64,000 bases of DNA, from positions 1-64,000 of the forward strand of contig JAUCBJ010005264.1 of assembly GCA_032718475.1 (NCBI GenBank). The letters run 5' to 3'. Both the position numbers and the translations under genes were made by a program. How positions within the stretch are numbered: the stretch's first letter is position 1; each line of letters begins with the position of its first letter. Source of the stretch: Nemertoderma westbladi (taxonomy: Eukaryota > Xenacoelomorpha > Nemertodermatida > Nemertodermatidae). This document shows, piece after piece, positions 33,099-44,500 of the stretch. The notes under the pieces are model-generated. The model did no database searches. It was not told the DNA's origin and was given only the letters and a program-made list of their open reading frames with translations.

Positions 33099-36000
33099 AT
33101 ATTAGTTTATATGACTATAATCATATAGAGTAGTGTAGTTTATATGACTATAATCATATAAAGTAGTGTAGTTAATAGGACTATAATCATATAAAGTAGT
33201 GTAGTTTATATGACTATAATCATATAAAGTAGTGTAGTTTATATGACTATAATCATATAGAGTAGTGTAGTTAATAGGACTATAATCATATAAAGTAGTG
33301 TAGTTTATATGACTATAATCATATAAAGTAGTGTGGTTAATAGGACTATAATCATGTAAAGTAGTGTAGTTTATAGGACTATAATCATATAAAGTAGTGT
33401 AGTTTATAGGACTATTATCATATAGAGTAGTGTACTTTATAGGACTATAATCATATAGAGTAGTGTAGTTCATAGGACTATAATCATGTAAAGTACCGGT
33501 AGTGTAGTTTATAGGACTATAATCATATAGAGTAGTGTACTTTATAGGACTATAATCATATAGAGTTGTGTAGTTTATAGGACTATAATCATATAGAGTA
33601 GTGTAGTTAATAGGACTATAATCATATAAAGTAGTGTAGTTTATATGACTATAATCATATAAAGTAGTGTAGTTTATAGGACTATTATCATATAGAGTAG
33701 TGTACTTTATAGGACTATAATCATATAGAGTAGTGTAGTTCATAGGACTATAATCATGTAAAGTACCGGTAGTGTAGTTTATAGGACTATAATCATATAG
33801 AGTAGTGTACTTTATAGGACTATAATCATATAGAGTAGTGTAGTTAATAGGACTATAATCATATAAAGTAGTGTAGTTTATATGACTATAATCATATAAA
33901 GTAGTGTAGTTAATAGGACTATAATCATGTAAAGTAGTGTAGTTTATAGGACTATAATCATATAAAGTAGTGTAGTTTATAGGACTATTATCATATAGAG
34001 TAGTGTACTTTATAGGACTATAATCATATAGAGTAGTGTAGTTCATAGGACTATAATCATGTAAAGTACCGGTAGTGTAGTTCATAGGACTATAATCATG
34101 TAAAGTACCGGTAGTGTAGTTTATAGGACTATAATCATATAGAGTAGTGTAGTTTATAGGACTATAATCATATAGAGTTGTGTAGTTTATAGGACTATAA
34201 TCATATAGAGTTGTGTAGTTTATAGGACTATAATCATATAAAGTAGTGTAGTTTATAGGACTATAATCATATAGAGTAGTGTAGTTTATAGGACTATAGT
34301 CATGTAAAGTAGTGTAGTTTATTGGACTATAATCATATAGAGTTGTGTAGTTTATAGGACTATAATCATATAAAGTAGTGTAGTTTATAGGACTATAATC
34401 ATATAGAGTAGTGTAGTTTATAGGACTATAGTCATGTAAAGTAGTGTAGTTTATTGGACTATAATCATATAAAGTAGTGTAGTTTATAGGACTATTATCA
34501 TATAGAGTAGTGTACTTTATAGGACTATAATCATATAGAGTAGTGTAGTTCATAGGACTATAATCATATAGAGTAGTGTACTTTATAGGACTATAATCAT
34601 ATAAAGTAGTGTAGTTTATAGGACTATAATCATATAAAGTAGTGTAGTTTATAGGACTATAATCATATAGAGTAGTGTAGTTTGTAGGACTATAATCATG
34701 TAAAGTAGTGTAGTTTATAGGACTATTATTATATAAATTAGTGTAGTTTTAGTTTATAGGACTATAATCATATAGAGTAGTGTAGTTCATAGGACTATAA
34801 TCATGTAAAGTAGTGTAGTTTATAGGACTATAATCATATAAAGTAGTGTAGTTTATAGGACTATAATCATAAAAAGTAGTGTAGTTCATAGGACTATAAT
34901 CATGTAAAGTAGTGTAGTTTATAGGACTATAATCATATAAAGTAGTGTAGTTTATAGGACTATAATCATAAAAAGTAGTGTAGTTCATAGGACTATAATC
35001 ATATAAAGTAGTGTAATTTATAGGACTATAATCATATAGAGTAGTGTACTTTATAGGACTATAATCATATAAAGTAGTGTAGTTTATAGGACTATAATCA
35101 TATAAAGTAGTGTAGTTTATAGGACTATAATCATATAGAGTAGTGTAGTTTGTAGGACTATAATCATGTAAAGTAGTGTAGTTTATAGGACTATTATTAT
35201 ATAAATTAGTGTAGTTTTAGTTTATAGGACTATAATCATATAGAGTAGTGTAGTTTATAGGACTATAATCATATAAATCAGTGTAGTTCATAGGACTATA
35301 ATCATGTAAAGTAGTGTAGTTTATAGGAATATAATCATATAAAGTAGTGTAGTTTATAGGACTATAATCATAAAAAGTAGTGTAGTTCATAGGACTATTA
35401 TTATATAAATTAGTGTAGTTTTAGTTTATAGGACTATAATCATATAGAGTAGTGTAGTTTATAGGACTATAATCATATAAATCAGTGTAGTTCATAGGAC
35501 TATAATCATGTAAAGTAGTGTAGTTTATAGGACTATTATTATATAAATTAGTGTAGTTTTAGTTTATAGGACTATAATCATATAGAGTAGTGTAGTTCAT
35601 AGGACTATAATCATGTAAAGTAGTGTAGTTTATAGGAATATAATCATATAAAGTAGTGTAGTTTATAGGACTATAATCATAAAAAGTAGTGTAGTTCATA
35701 GGACTATTATTATATAAATTAGTGTAGTTTTAGTTTATAGGACTATAATCATATAGAGTAGTGTAGTTTATAGGACTATAATCATATAAATCAGTGTAGT
35801 TCATAGGACTATAATCATGTAAAGTAGTGTAGTTTATAGGACTATTATTATATAAATTAGTGTAGTTTTAGTTTATAGGACTATAATCATATAGAGTAGT
35901 GTAGTTCATAGGACTATAATCATGTAAAGTAGTGTAGTTTATAGGACTATAATCATATAAAGTAGTGTAGTTTATAGGACTATAATCATAAAAAGTAGTG

Positions 36001-36876
36001 TAGTTTATAGGAATATAATCATATAAAGTAGTGTAGTTTATATGACTATAATCATATAAAGTAGTGTAGTTAATAGGACTATAATCATGTAAAGTAGTGT
36101 AGTTTATAGGACTATAATCATGTAAAGTACCGGTAGTGTAGTTTATAGGACTATAATCATATAGAGTAGTGTACTTTATAGGACTATAATCATATAAAGT
36201 AGTGTAGTTTATAGGACTATAATCATATAGAGTAGTGTAGTTTATAGGACTATAGTCATGTAAAGTAGTGTAGTTTATTGGACTATAATCATATAAAGTA
36301 GTGTAGTTTATAGGACTATTATCATATAGAGTAGTGTACTTTATAGGACTATAATCATATAGAGTAGTGTAGTTCATAGGACTATAATCATATAGAGTAG
36401 TGTACTTTATAGGACTATAATCATATAAAGTAGTGTAGTTTATAGGACTATAATCATATAAAGTAGTGTAGTTTATAGGACTATAATCATATAGAGTAGT
36501 GTAGTTTGTAGGACTATAATCATGTAAAGTAGTTTAGTTTATAGGACTATTATTATATAAATTAGTGTAGTTTTAGTTTATAGGACTATAATCATATAGA
36601 GTAGTGTAGTTTGTAGGACTATAATCATGTAAAGTAGTGTAGTTTATAGGACTATTATTATATAAATTAGTGTAGTTTTAGTTTATAGGACTATAATCAT
36701 ATAGAGTAGTGTAGTTTATAGGACTATAATCATATAAAGTAGTGTAATTTATAGGACTATAATCATATAGAGTAGTGTAGTTTGTAGGACTATAATCATG
36801 TAAAGTAGTGTAGTTTATATGACTATAATCATATAAAGTAGTGTAGTTTATAGGACTATAATCATATATAGTTGTG
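33099..36876. repeat. 33-bp satellite, right block, about 113 copies
   Basis: Same monomer and orientation as 25672-29145. Local variants (gtaccggtagtg, catgtaaag) and near-identical multi-monomer blocks of several hundred bp (35220-35540 against 35570-35870) show recent amplification. Minus-strand frames reading YTTLYDYSPIN are period shadows, since 33 bp equals 11 codons. Confidence 0.95.
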
Positions 36877-37011
36877 TATCTTCAGGAATTAAAACAGAAA
36901 CCTCAAAACTGATTCATTTTTTAAATATAAAATATATATATGATCCCAAACCCCATTGAGTTTGTATTTATATTAATTATTGATTAATTAATTATATGAT
37001 ATGTAATTATT

Positions 37012-37195
37012 CTAACGTCTATCTCGTTTTTTATTCTTCTTGGAATCCGGTAAAGTTTCCAGGATTTCGGCGAGGTTTACGTCTACCGACTGCAGGACAT
37101 CGCTACGCTCGTCCACCACCCCAGTGGGATTCTTGGTTAGGAACCTGAGGGAGTCGCAGGTCTCCGAACTCCGCGGAATATCTTCACCAGGTTTC
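37012..37195 (-). CDS. Possible terminal exon of an unknown gene
   Basis: The minus-strand frame is open from a TAG at 37196-37198 to a stop at 37012-37014, without an ATG. It encodes about 60 residues of mixed composition, beginning PGEDIPRSSETCDSLRF and ending in a basic tail, KKNKKRDRR. Its base composition is clearly richer in GC than both flanks. An acceptor-like ag precedes it (gatag|aaacc). No family is recognised. It could equally be an element fragment. Confidence 0.3.
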
Positions 37196-37198
37196 TAT

Positions 37199-38950
37199 CG
37201 AGTTAAGTAAAGTAATTTACAGGATATTATAAAGTGATTCTTTGGAACGATTAAGAAGAAGACGTAGAGATGTGACTTATTTATTCGTGTTGGTTGACTG
37301 CCCGTCCCTAAGGTGACTGATCTGATATACTGTGGGCTTAGTTCTGTATATTGTTACGAGATCGAATTACATGTTCCCCTAAGCTTTTATGAGTTGTAGG
37401 TTTGTAGAATAGGAACAGCGGGGATTATTTATATATATATTTGACGTTTGACTTGGCACAGTGAATGCAACCCTGGGAGTAAGTGAGTAACTAATTATTG
37501 TAACTAACCTTATTAGTTTGGGCGTTATTGCTATTTGGATTCCCGTTATAACAACATCTGTACTGCCCATAAACTACATGTGAGTCCCAAAGTGTCAACG
37601 TTTGATCTCTTTCGTTGCAAATAATGGGATCACCTATTAATTATATTATATGGGTAATATCAATTAAACCTTCAAATTAATTATGTTTAGAATATTAACA
37701 CGCTATGATAAATGAAGAAAGCTGCTTGTACTGTTAGTTGATTGCAGCCATTGCTTGTGTTTTATTTCCATAATGTTTTGATTTTAATGAGGGAATAAAT
37801 ATAATTGTTGATACTCTAAAATCGCCCTCGATGGTCTGGATTGGATGGGTACCCAGCAAACTTAATGTATGATACTGCAGCTCGGTTTGTTTATGTTTCA
37901 CCTTATGAAGAATTTAATAAATTCGAAACATTTTTTTTTATTTTTCATAGGCCTATGCTCCATAACTCAATGATATACTTACCTTGCAAAGACCAAAGAA
38001 TGCAGGGCAGACATTCTAGCTCTGTAGTCTTATATACAGGCATATTGCTTTGGTATTTAGTGTTATAGTTGAATGAGTGCATAGTCTACCACCATGGGGT
38101 AGTCTAGAGGATATCGTCTGTCGCATGCTGACACTGACTATGACATACCGGTACCCATTACCATGTTACCGGTACTACTGTAAAAATAGTATACCTTTAT
38201 TATTACTGCAGAAGGTACTGTAGTACAGGTCGAAATTAATACTAACGAAATACTGAAATAGGCTAACCGCTAGGCTACAGACAGACCAATACTATGCACA
38301 TAATTATTATGTACGCTACGGTAAGTCAATGTAGGCCTACAATTAGTAGCATTGAAACAGTGAAGATTCCCAATTTAAAAAGTAATAACTACAAGCGCAG
38401 TGACTTGCCCTATATTCTGTGTATAGGCCTAGGCCTATGCCTATCTCTACCGTACGGTACGCCGGTACCAATAGAGAGTGTTTTCACAATTATTTTTACT
38501 TACGGTTCTAAGTAACACAACCATATTTATTTACTTTCGGTTTGAAGCTACGGTCAGACACTCTGGTACCACAATCCCCGCTTATACATAGTACAGTAGC
38601 AGTAGGCCTACACTATCGTTGATAATGTTATAGTACCTGACAAAACTGAAATTAAACGTTCCTTATGTTCCGCTACGCTACAGTCCGCTTCGCGGACTTC
38701 AGCTGGGCCCCACTCCAGCCCTCTCGCAGGATTTCATTTTGAGGGTGGTTAACCATACTTCCCGACTTTTTATGTGTGATTGTTATTCCTGCATGAACAA
38801 AATACTAAAATAAATTTTAGTTTGCAAAGGCTTTCTTACGTATTTCTTAAATATCAAAGCTTATACTTTATAATATACAGTATAATAGGCGGCTACGGTT
38901 CCGTACTGTATGTATTTCTAGAATTAAAAAAAAGTAAACGAAATGGAGCC
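37199..38950. other. AT-rich spacer, no gene seen
   Basis: It contains many taggccta and taccggta palindromes. Short frames at 37379-37570 (minus) and 37841-38068 (plus) have no recognisable similarity. Confidence 0.35.
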
Positions 38951-38954
38951 CGTA

Positions 38955-39462
38955 CGGAGCCCCTAAAGGGACATTTTGAAAAAAGAATTATCTAGAGCGA
39001 TAATTATTAGATAATTATTAAGAGCGTACTAGATAATTATTAAGAGCGTACTAGATAATTATTAAGAGCGTACTAGATAATTATTAAGAGCGTACTAGAT
39101 AATTATTAAGAGCGCTCTTAATAATTATCTAGAGCGCTCTAGCAGTCTAAATAATTATTAAGAGCGCACTAGATAATAATATTTCTGATTTCATTGGTGG
39201 GAATGATTTGGTGGGAAGTTTAAATTGCTTAATCTGGAACTGCTGATTACGAAGCGCTTAATGGAAGGCAATTGTTGCTGATTGCTGAATTCTGCTGTAG
39301 GCCTACTAGTAGTACTCTATTTTAGGGTAGACTTCCTTTCTATAAACCAGGCTTATTTGTTATTTATTATCAAGTACGCTCTAAGTAATTACCTAGTGCG
39401 CTCATAATAATATCTAGAGCGCTCTATAAATTTTTTTTCAAAATGTCCCTTTAGGGGCTCCG
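38955..39462. mobile_element. MITE, 508 bp, TA target-site duplication
   Basis: Terminal inverted repeats start cggagcccctaaagggacat at 38955 and end with the exact inverse at 39462 (about 29 bp, extending into a run of A/T). TA lies on both outer sides (38953-38954, 39463-39464). Inside the left end is a ~22-bp tandem repeat (ataattattaagagcg plus tactag, about five copies), with inverse copies near the right end. There is no transposase, so it is non-autonomous. TA duplication fits Tc1/mariner-like or other TA-targeting families. A solo end of the same family is at 16966. Confidence 0.85.
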
Positions 39463-39564
39463 TAAGCCCGGGTAGTTAATAATATAATAATATACAGTAT
39501 AATAATTAATAATGACAATAAAATTAGAAATAAGTCAGTAGATATGTATATTTCACTATAAACC

Positions 39565-40286
39565 ATTGATTATTATTATTTTTATAGCGCATCTAAGAAA
39601 TACTTTTTGAGATGCTTTGAAAAATTATTTTTATTTTTTATGTCTCTAATGTATTTTTGCAAGTCGTTCCAGAGAACAGGACCCATATATTTCACAGAAT
39701 TCTGAGCCACGAGTAGTCTGGTGGATGGGATAAAGAAACATCCGGTATTAGGAACCACGGGATTTGTGTGAGTGAATTGAGCTCAACTTATTAAAATATC
39801 TTGTAAATATCCCTACTTCTCATCTATGTTCGCTTTTATTTATATGAAATACATCGTACATAAGCTTACATATTTCAGATTTGTAGATTTCCTGGACAGG
39901 GAGTATATTGAGTCGCTTATACATAGGTGCAGATGAACTACGGGAATGGCTAAAAGTTATCGCCCTAAGAACTTTATTTATTTTAACTCTGACCTTTTTC
40001 ATCAATGTAGCGTTACAGCTTCCCCAAATTGAGATGGCGTACGTTAAACAAGGATGGGTGAGAGAGAAATACAAGGTACGAAGAATACTTAAGGGGAAAA
40101 TATATCGTAATTTATAAAATATACCAGATAACCGTGACAACTTTTTTAGCAAATAAGTTTTAGTTTAATAAATATTTATTTATTAGTTTAATAAATAAGT
40201 TTAATAATAATAATTTTTAGGTAATAAGCAAAATATGTTCTTCAAAAGATAACCTGTTATCAATATTTAGTCCCAGGTATTTATAA
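39565..40286 (-). pseudogene. LINE (CR1/L2-like) reverse-transcriptase C-terminal fragment 1
   Basis: Minus strand: near 40270 the palm/thumb motif YLGLNIDNRLSFEEHI. At 40152-39820 is the thumb and C-terminal part (YFSLTHPCLTYAISIWG, INKVLRAI, LNILPVQEI). After a frameshift near 39800 follows the tail, with GPVLWNDLQKYI and LKKYFLDAL to a stop at 39582-39584. An AT-rich insertion at about 40153-40215 and the frameshift show decay. The 3' end is a short (att) tail near 39570. On its upstream side it is abruptly replaced by LINE fragment 2. Confidence 0.8.
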
Positions 40287-41113
40287 TAATAATAATAATA
40301 AATATATTTGTAAAGCGCCAAAATTACAATTGTGGCGTACTCTAAGGCGCTGGGATTTGCAAGAGCTCGAGACAAACCGGTATAGATACAATGTGTGGTG
40401 CGTAAAAACGGAACATATTAAATAAGTAAGTAAGTTTAGTATAAGTAGTAATATATAACTATAATTAAGTTATACAAAGTAAGTAAAATTATAAGTAGAT
40501 TAAGACATATGCATATTAAAAGGTATTACTTAGGGCTTAAAAATATAGAGCGAATATGGTTCATAAATAAAAATAGAAATTGATAAACCATATACAGGAC
40601 AGACATACAGTTGTATCATAAGGTGTACCAAACTCAAAAAAGATAAGGTGTAAAATAAAATTATGAAATGACAAGCACATATTACATATTAATAAAATAC
40701 GTCAAGTTCAGTTCAGAACATATATGATATAAAATATAGAGTCAATGTTAAACGGTGTCTAGTAGAGTTAAAATGTACGATAAAAATAATAAAGTAATTA
40801 CAAATGATCATACTGTAATAAAATTTAAAAAGTAGGTGATATTTAATGGTAGGCAGATCTAAAAAGATGGGTTTTTAATTTAGTTTTAAACAGTGCGATC
40901 TCGCTGACGTTTCTAAGTTCGGCAGGAGGTTGGTTCTATAGTGTCGGGGAGGCGGAGTGGAAGGCTTGACCGCCAGAAGTGGAGCATTTGGTGCGCGGTA
41001 CGACGAGTGTGGGGGCAGCGGTACTACGCGTAGTGTGGTGCTCGTGGTGCACAAACGTGATCATTTCCGTTATGTAGAGCGGCGCTCGGTTATGGGGGGC
41101 TTTGAAAGTGACG
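40287..41113 (-). pseudogene. LINE (CR1-like) 3' end, fragment 2, inserted in fragment 1
   Basis: Minus strand from 41113: the pattern APLYITEMI, then LVVPRTKCS, GGQAFHSASPTL followed by TAG where Trp is expected, and PPAELRNVSEIALFKTKLK with THLFRSAYH and a stop at about 40853. This is the usual LINE ending (aP.Y..el, G..aFs..ap.lWN.LP.elR, Fk..LKthLF). A ~550-bp AT-rich 3' UTR follows, ending in ggcgctttacaaatatattt and an (att)n tail at about 40287-40305. The tail abuts the interrupted LINE fragment 1, which suggests nesting. Confidence 0.8.
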
Positions 41114-41499
41114 GACTTTACTTCTTTTAGTTTTATTATCTTTTAGCAATACCGACTAAGACAGTATTATACAGTAACACGAAGTTTATATTTTGCGTAG
41201 GTTTTATTTAAAATTAATTGGCAGAATGATTGGTTGCCTTGCCTATGCAAAAATTTATTTATACGGTTACTTGTAGCATTCAGCCGTCACCTACTGACCT
41301 ACACGTTACCTGTACTTAGCTTTACAGTTGTTGCACAGCCTGACAGCTGTAGGCCTATCAGACATTCAGTCAGATCAGCAGATCGTCAGGTCGTACAGTC
41401 GTAGACGTAAACCAGTCTGCCAGTGCCAGTACAGCAGTAGTCTGCATGCAAGGGCAGGCAGGGCTAGTTGATGGAATCACTGGCTGACTGGAGCAGAAT
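41114..41499. other. Region just upstream of the first recognised endophilin-B exon
   Basis: It includes a run of cag/gtca words near 41340-41460. A stop in the endophilin frame lies at 41485-41487, four codons before the ATG. A promoter or an upstream exon could be here, but no clear core element is seen. Confidence 0.3.
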
Positions 41500-41587
41500 A
41501 TGAAGAAATTCGCAGCCGGAGCTGGATCGATGTTTAATCGGGCCAAACAGATGACAGAGGAAACCTTAGGAAAGGCTGATAAAACTG
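41500..41587 (+). CDS. SH3GLB: Endophilin-B exon 1 (first recognised)
   Basis: Encodes MKKFAAGAGSMFNRAKQMTE and ETLGKADKT, ending in phase 1 at donor actg|gtaagt. It aligns to the N-terminal amphipathic/BAR start of endophilin-B. Confidence 0.9.
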
Positions 41588-44500
41588 GTAAGTTCATGAA
41601 GTTAGTACAGTGTAGGCCTAGTACAGTACCGAGTACCGGTAGTATAAGTAAGGCTGTAAGGTTTATCGGTAACGCGCTACCAGTAGGGCCTACCGGTCTG
41701 CCGGTAGTTCAAGAGTTTGCAACTTGCTGACTTGCGTTTTGCTGACAGTGGCCAGGTGCAGGCCAGGCCCTGGCTACCGGTACTACCGCGGTATCACGAC
41801 TACAGTCACAGTCTGAGTTCTGACAGTACCGGCGGATCTCCGATACCGACACGTCAAGAGCTGAACGGCACAAGACAGCAAGACACAACTCCACAACCAA
41901 TCTGCCAATTGCAAAAATGTGCAAACTGCCATGTGCCATGTTTCCACTGGCAATACCAATGCTGTCAACTGGGCAATGTAACAAAATAGGCCCACGGGAA
42001 CTATTTCTTACAGCAGTATACTGGTATAGATTTACCGGTACTTATACAACTGTACAATCCTGCCTGCAATCTGCAATTCAAGGAAAAATCAAAATGTTAC
42101 CGGTACCAGTCTGCCACTGCCGGTACCGGTTTTCCAAAACTTTGATTGAAGATTTTTCCCCAGGTAAAAAAGTATTTGCCCATTTGCACTAGAACAAAGT
42201 CGCCTCCGCTTTGCAGGACATTGCTTTCGCCGTGAGGACCAGCCAGTGCATAATGTTGTGCTTTGGCGGCCTCATGCAGTCATGGAGTGACTGAGTGAAT
42301 AAGCATGGTGGACAGCCCATGACTTTCTTGAGACACTTCTTAGAGGACACTGGCCTTGAAGATGCGGATGATCTAGCAAATGTCATGGGTGATAGGGAGT
42401 TGTGGCGGCGCAATTTTGTCGACAAGCCGGCACAGCATTCTTAAAAATGCAGCTGCAATACATCATGCCACTTTCACCAAAAATATTTTAATTTACTTTT
42501 TTCGCCGGGAAAAAAAGTAAAATCAATGCAATCTTATTGATTTATTTTTTCCCTTGAGAAAAAGTACTCAATTTTCTCCCGATTTTGAGGTATACCGGTA
42601 TTCAATCAAAAAAAATAACAATTCAAGAATAAAATCTATATCTAAAAAACCAGTTCAGTTCTACTCGTCTATGCAAATATTAAATCTCCGTTAACGAACA
42701 ATCAATCATCCAACATACACAAAGGGATCTGGAGGCTATGATTGTACGACTGTAGGAGTATTATGAATGATAAAATCAGGCTACACCATGTCCTGGAATA
42801 TAGTGTCGTTATTCAGGTACCTGCGCCCCCCCCCCCCCCCCCCAAATTTTTCTACAAATCTTAGTGAGATTGCATGAAATTTGTAACAGAGTTTGTTCCA
42901 CCTCCCTCCTCCTTTGTGGGTGAGCCAGAATTTTTATTTTCGCTTTCATTCTTTAGCTACAAGCGTTTGAAAAAGGTGTCTCCGTCTATATTGCACCAGT
43001 TACACCGCAGTTATTCTTCTACCTTATAGAGATTAGTTGATAATTGACCGAAAGGTGGCCAGGCCATGCCAAATTCCAAATATGTATATATGTGTGTAAT
43101 CTGAATTTCGTCGTAATATAGCTGAGATATGGGCATTCTAAAGTTGCATGGTTCTACACCCGCGCAAGGCTATTTTATTATATTTAATAAATTCACCATT
43201 TTCTAGAACATATTGTTTATTCCATACGTAGCTATGGGCAACAATGCAATAACTCTATAATCGTACTATTGTATAGCTATTCATAGATAAACAAAGTGTT
43301 CCAGAATATAGTTGATTTGTTAAATAGAATAAAATAACCTCGCGCAGGCGCAAAACCATGGAACTTTCGAACGCTCATATCTCAGCTATTTTACGACGAA
43401 ATTCAGATTGCGATACATATTTTGAATCCTTATAAGGCCAGCTTTCTGACTGTACCTATAAATCAGATTGAAGAATAACTGCAATATCGACGGAGACGCC
43501 TTTTTCAAACGCTTGTAGCTAAAGAATGAGAGCGATAAAAATTCTGGCTCACCCAGTCAGTGGTCGGGAGGTGAAACTATCTCTGTTTCGAATTTCATGC
43601 AATCTCATTAAGATTTTTAGAAAATTTTTTTTGGGGGAGGGGAGAGGTACCTGAATAACGACACTATATTCCAGGACATGGTGTATGTTAGTAGGATTAT
43701 TATGAGTGATATAATTTATTATATTAGGATCTTTTTATCGTAGAATACGACGCGACATTGGCCCAGAAGATACACCGAGCGGAAATAACTAAACAATGTA
43801 CCGAAGGTCTAGTAAAGAACACAGACACCTTGCTGCAACCCAACCCAGGGGCCAGGGTGGAGGACTTTGTATACAAAACTATACAGGTTAGTAGTACATA
43901 GACACATACACCTTACTGGATCAATATATACCCAGGGTGGGTGACTTCTACAAAACTATTCAGGTTTTCACGTAATTTATTTATTTTATATACTTTTCAG
44001 GATCGCGCGCCGGACAGAATGACGACAACGGAATCGTTGGGTAACTGCATGTTGGCATCGGGTAGCGATTATGGGAGAGACGCACCGCTGGGACAAACTC
44101 TAGTACAGGTTGGTGTGACTGAGTGGCAGACTCTAGTACAGGTTGGTGTGAGTGACTGAGTGACAGACTCTAGTACAGGTTGGTGTGAGTGAGTGAGTGA
44201 CAGACTCTAGTACAGGTTGGTGTGAGTGACTGAGTGACAGACTCTAGTACAGGTTGGTGTGACTGAGTGGCAGACTCTAGTACAGGTTGGTGTGAGTGAC
44301 AGACTCTAGTACAGGTTGGTGTGAGTGACTGAGTGACAGACTCTAGTACAGGTTGGTGTGAGTGACTGAGTTACAGACTCTAGTACAGGTTGGTGTGAGT
44401 GACTGAGTGACAGACTCTAGTACAGGTTGGTGTGAGTGACAGACTCTAGTACAGGTTGTGTGAGTGAGTGAGTGACAGACTCTAGTACAGGTTGGTGTGA

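Larger units (their letters stand above)
41588..43743 (+). other. Endophilin-B intron 1
   Basis: 2156 bp, gtaagt...ttatcgtag. It holds sequence rich in taccggta words (41600-42150), a LINE tail (42199-42444) and a palindromic MITE (42784-43683). Confidence 0.85.

Noticed and set aside
33102-36377. Long minus-strand frames (up to 483 codons) repeating YTTLYDYSPIN
   Set aside because: The 33-bp satellite period is a multiple of three, so stops are avoided in one frame. There is no conservation beyond the DNA repeat.
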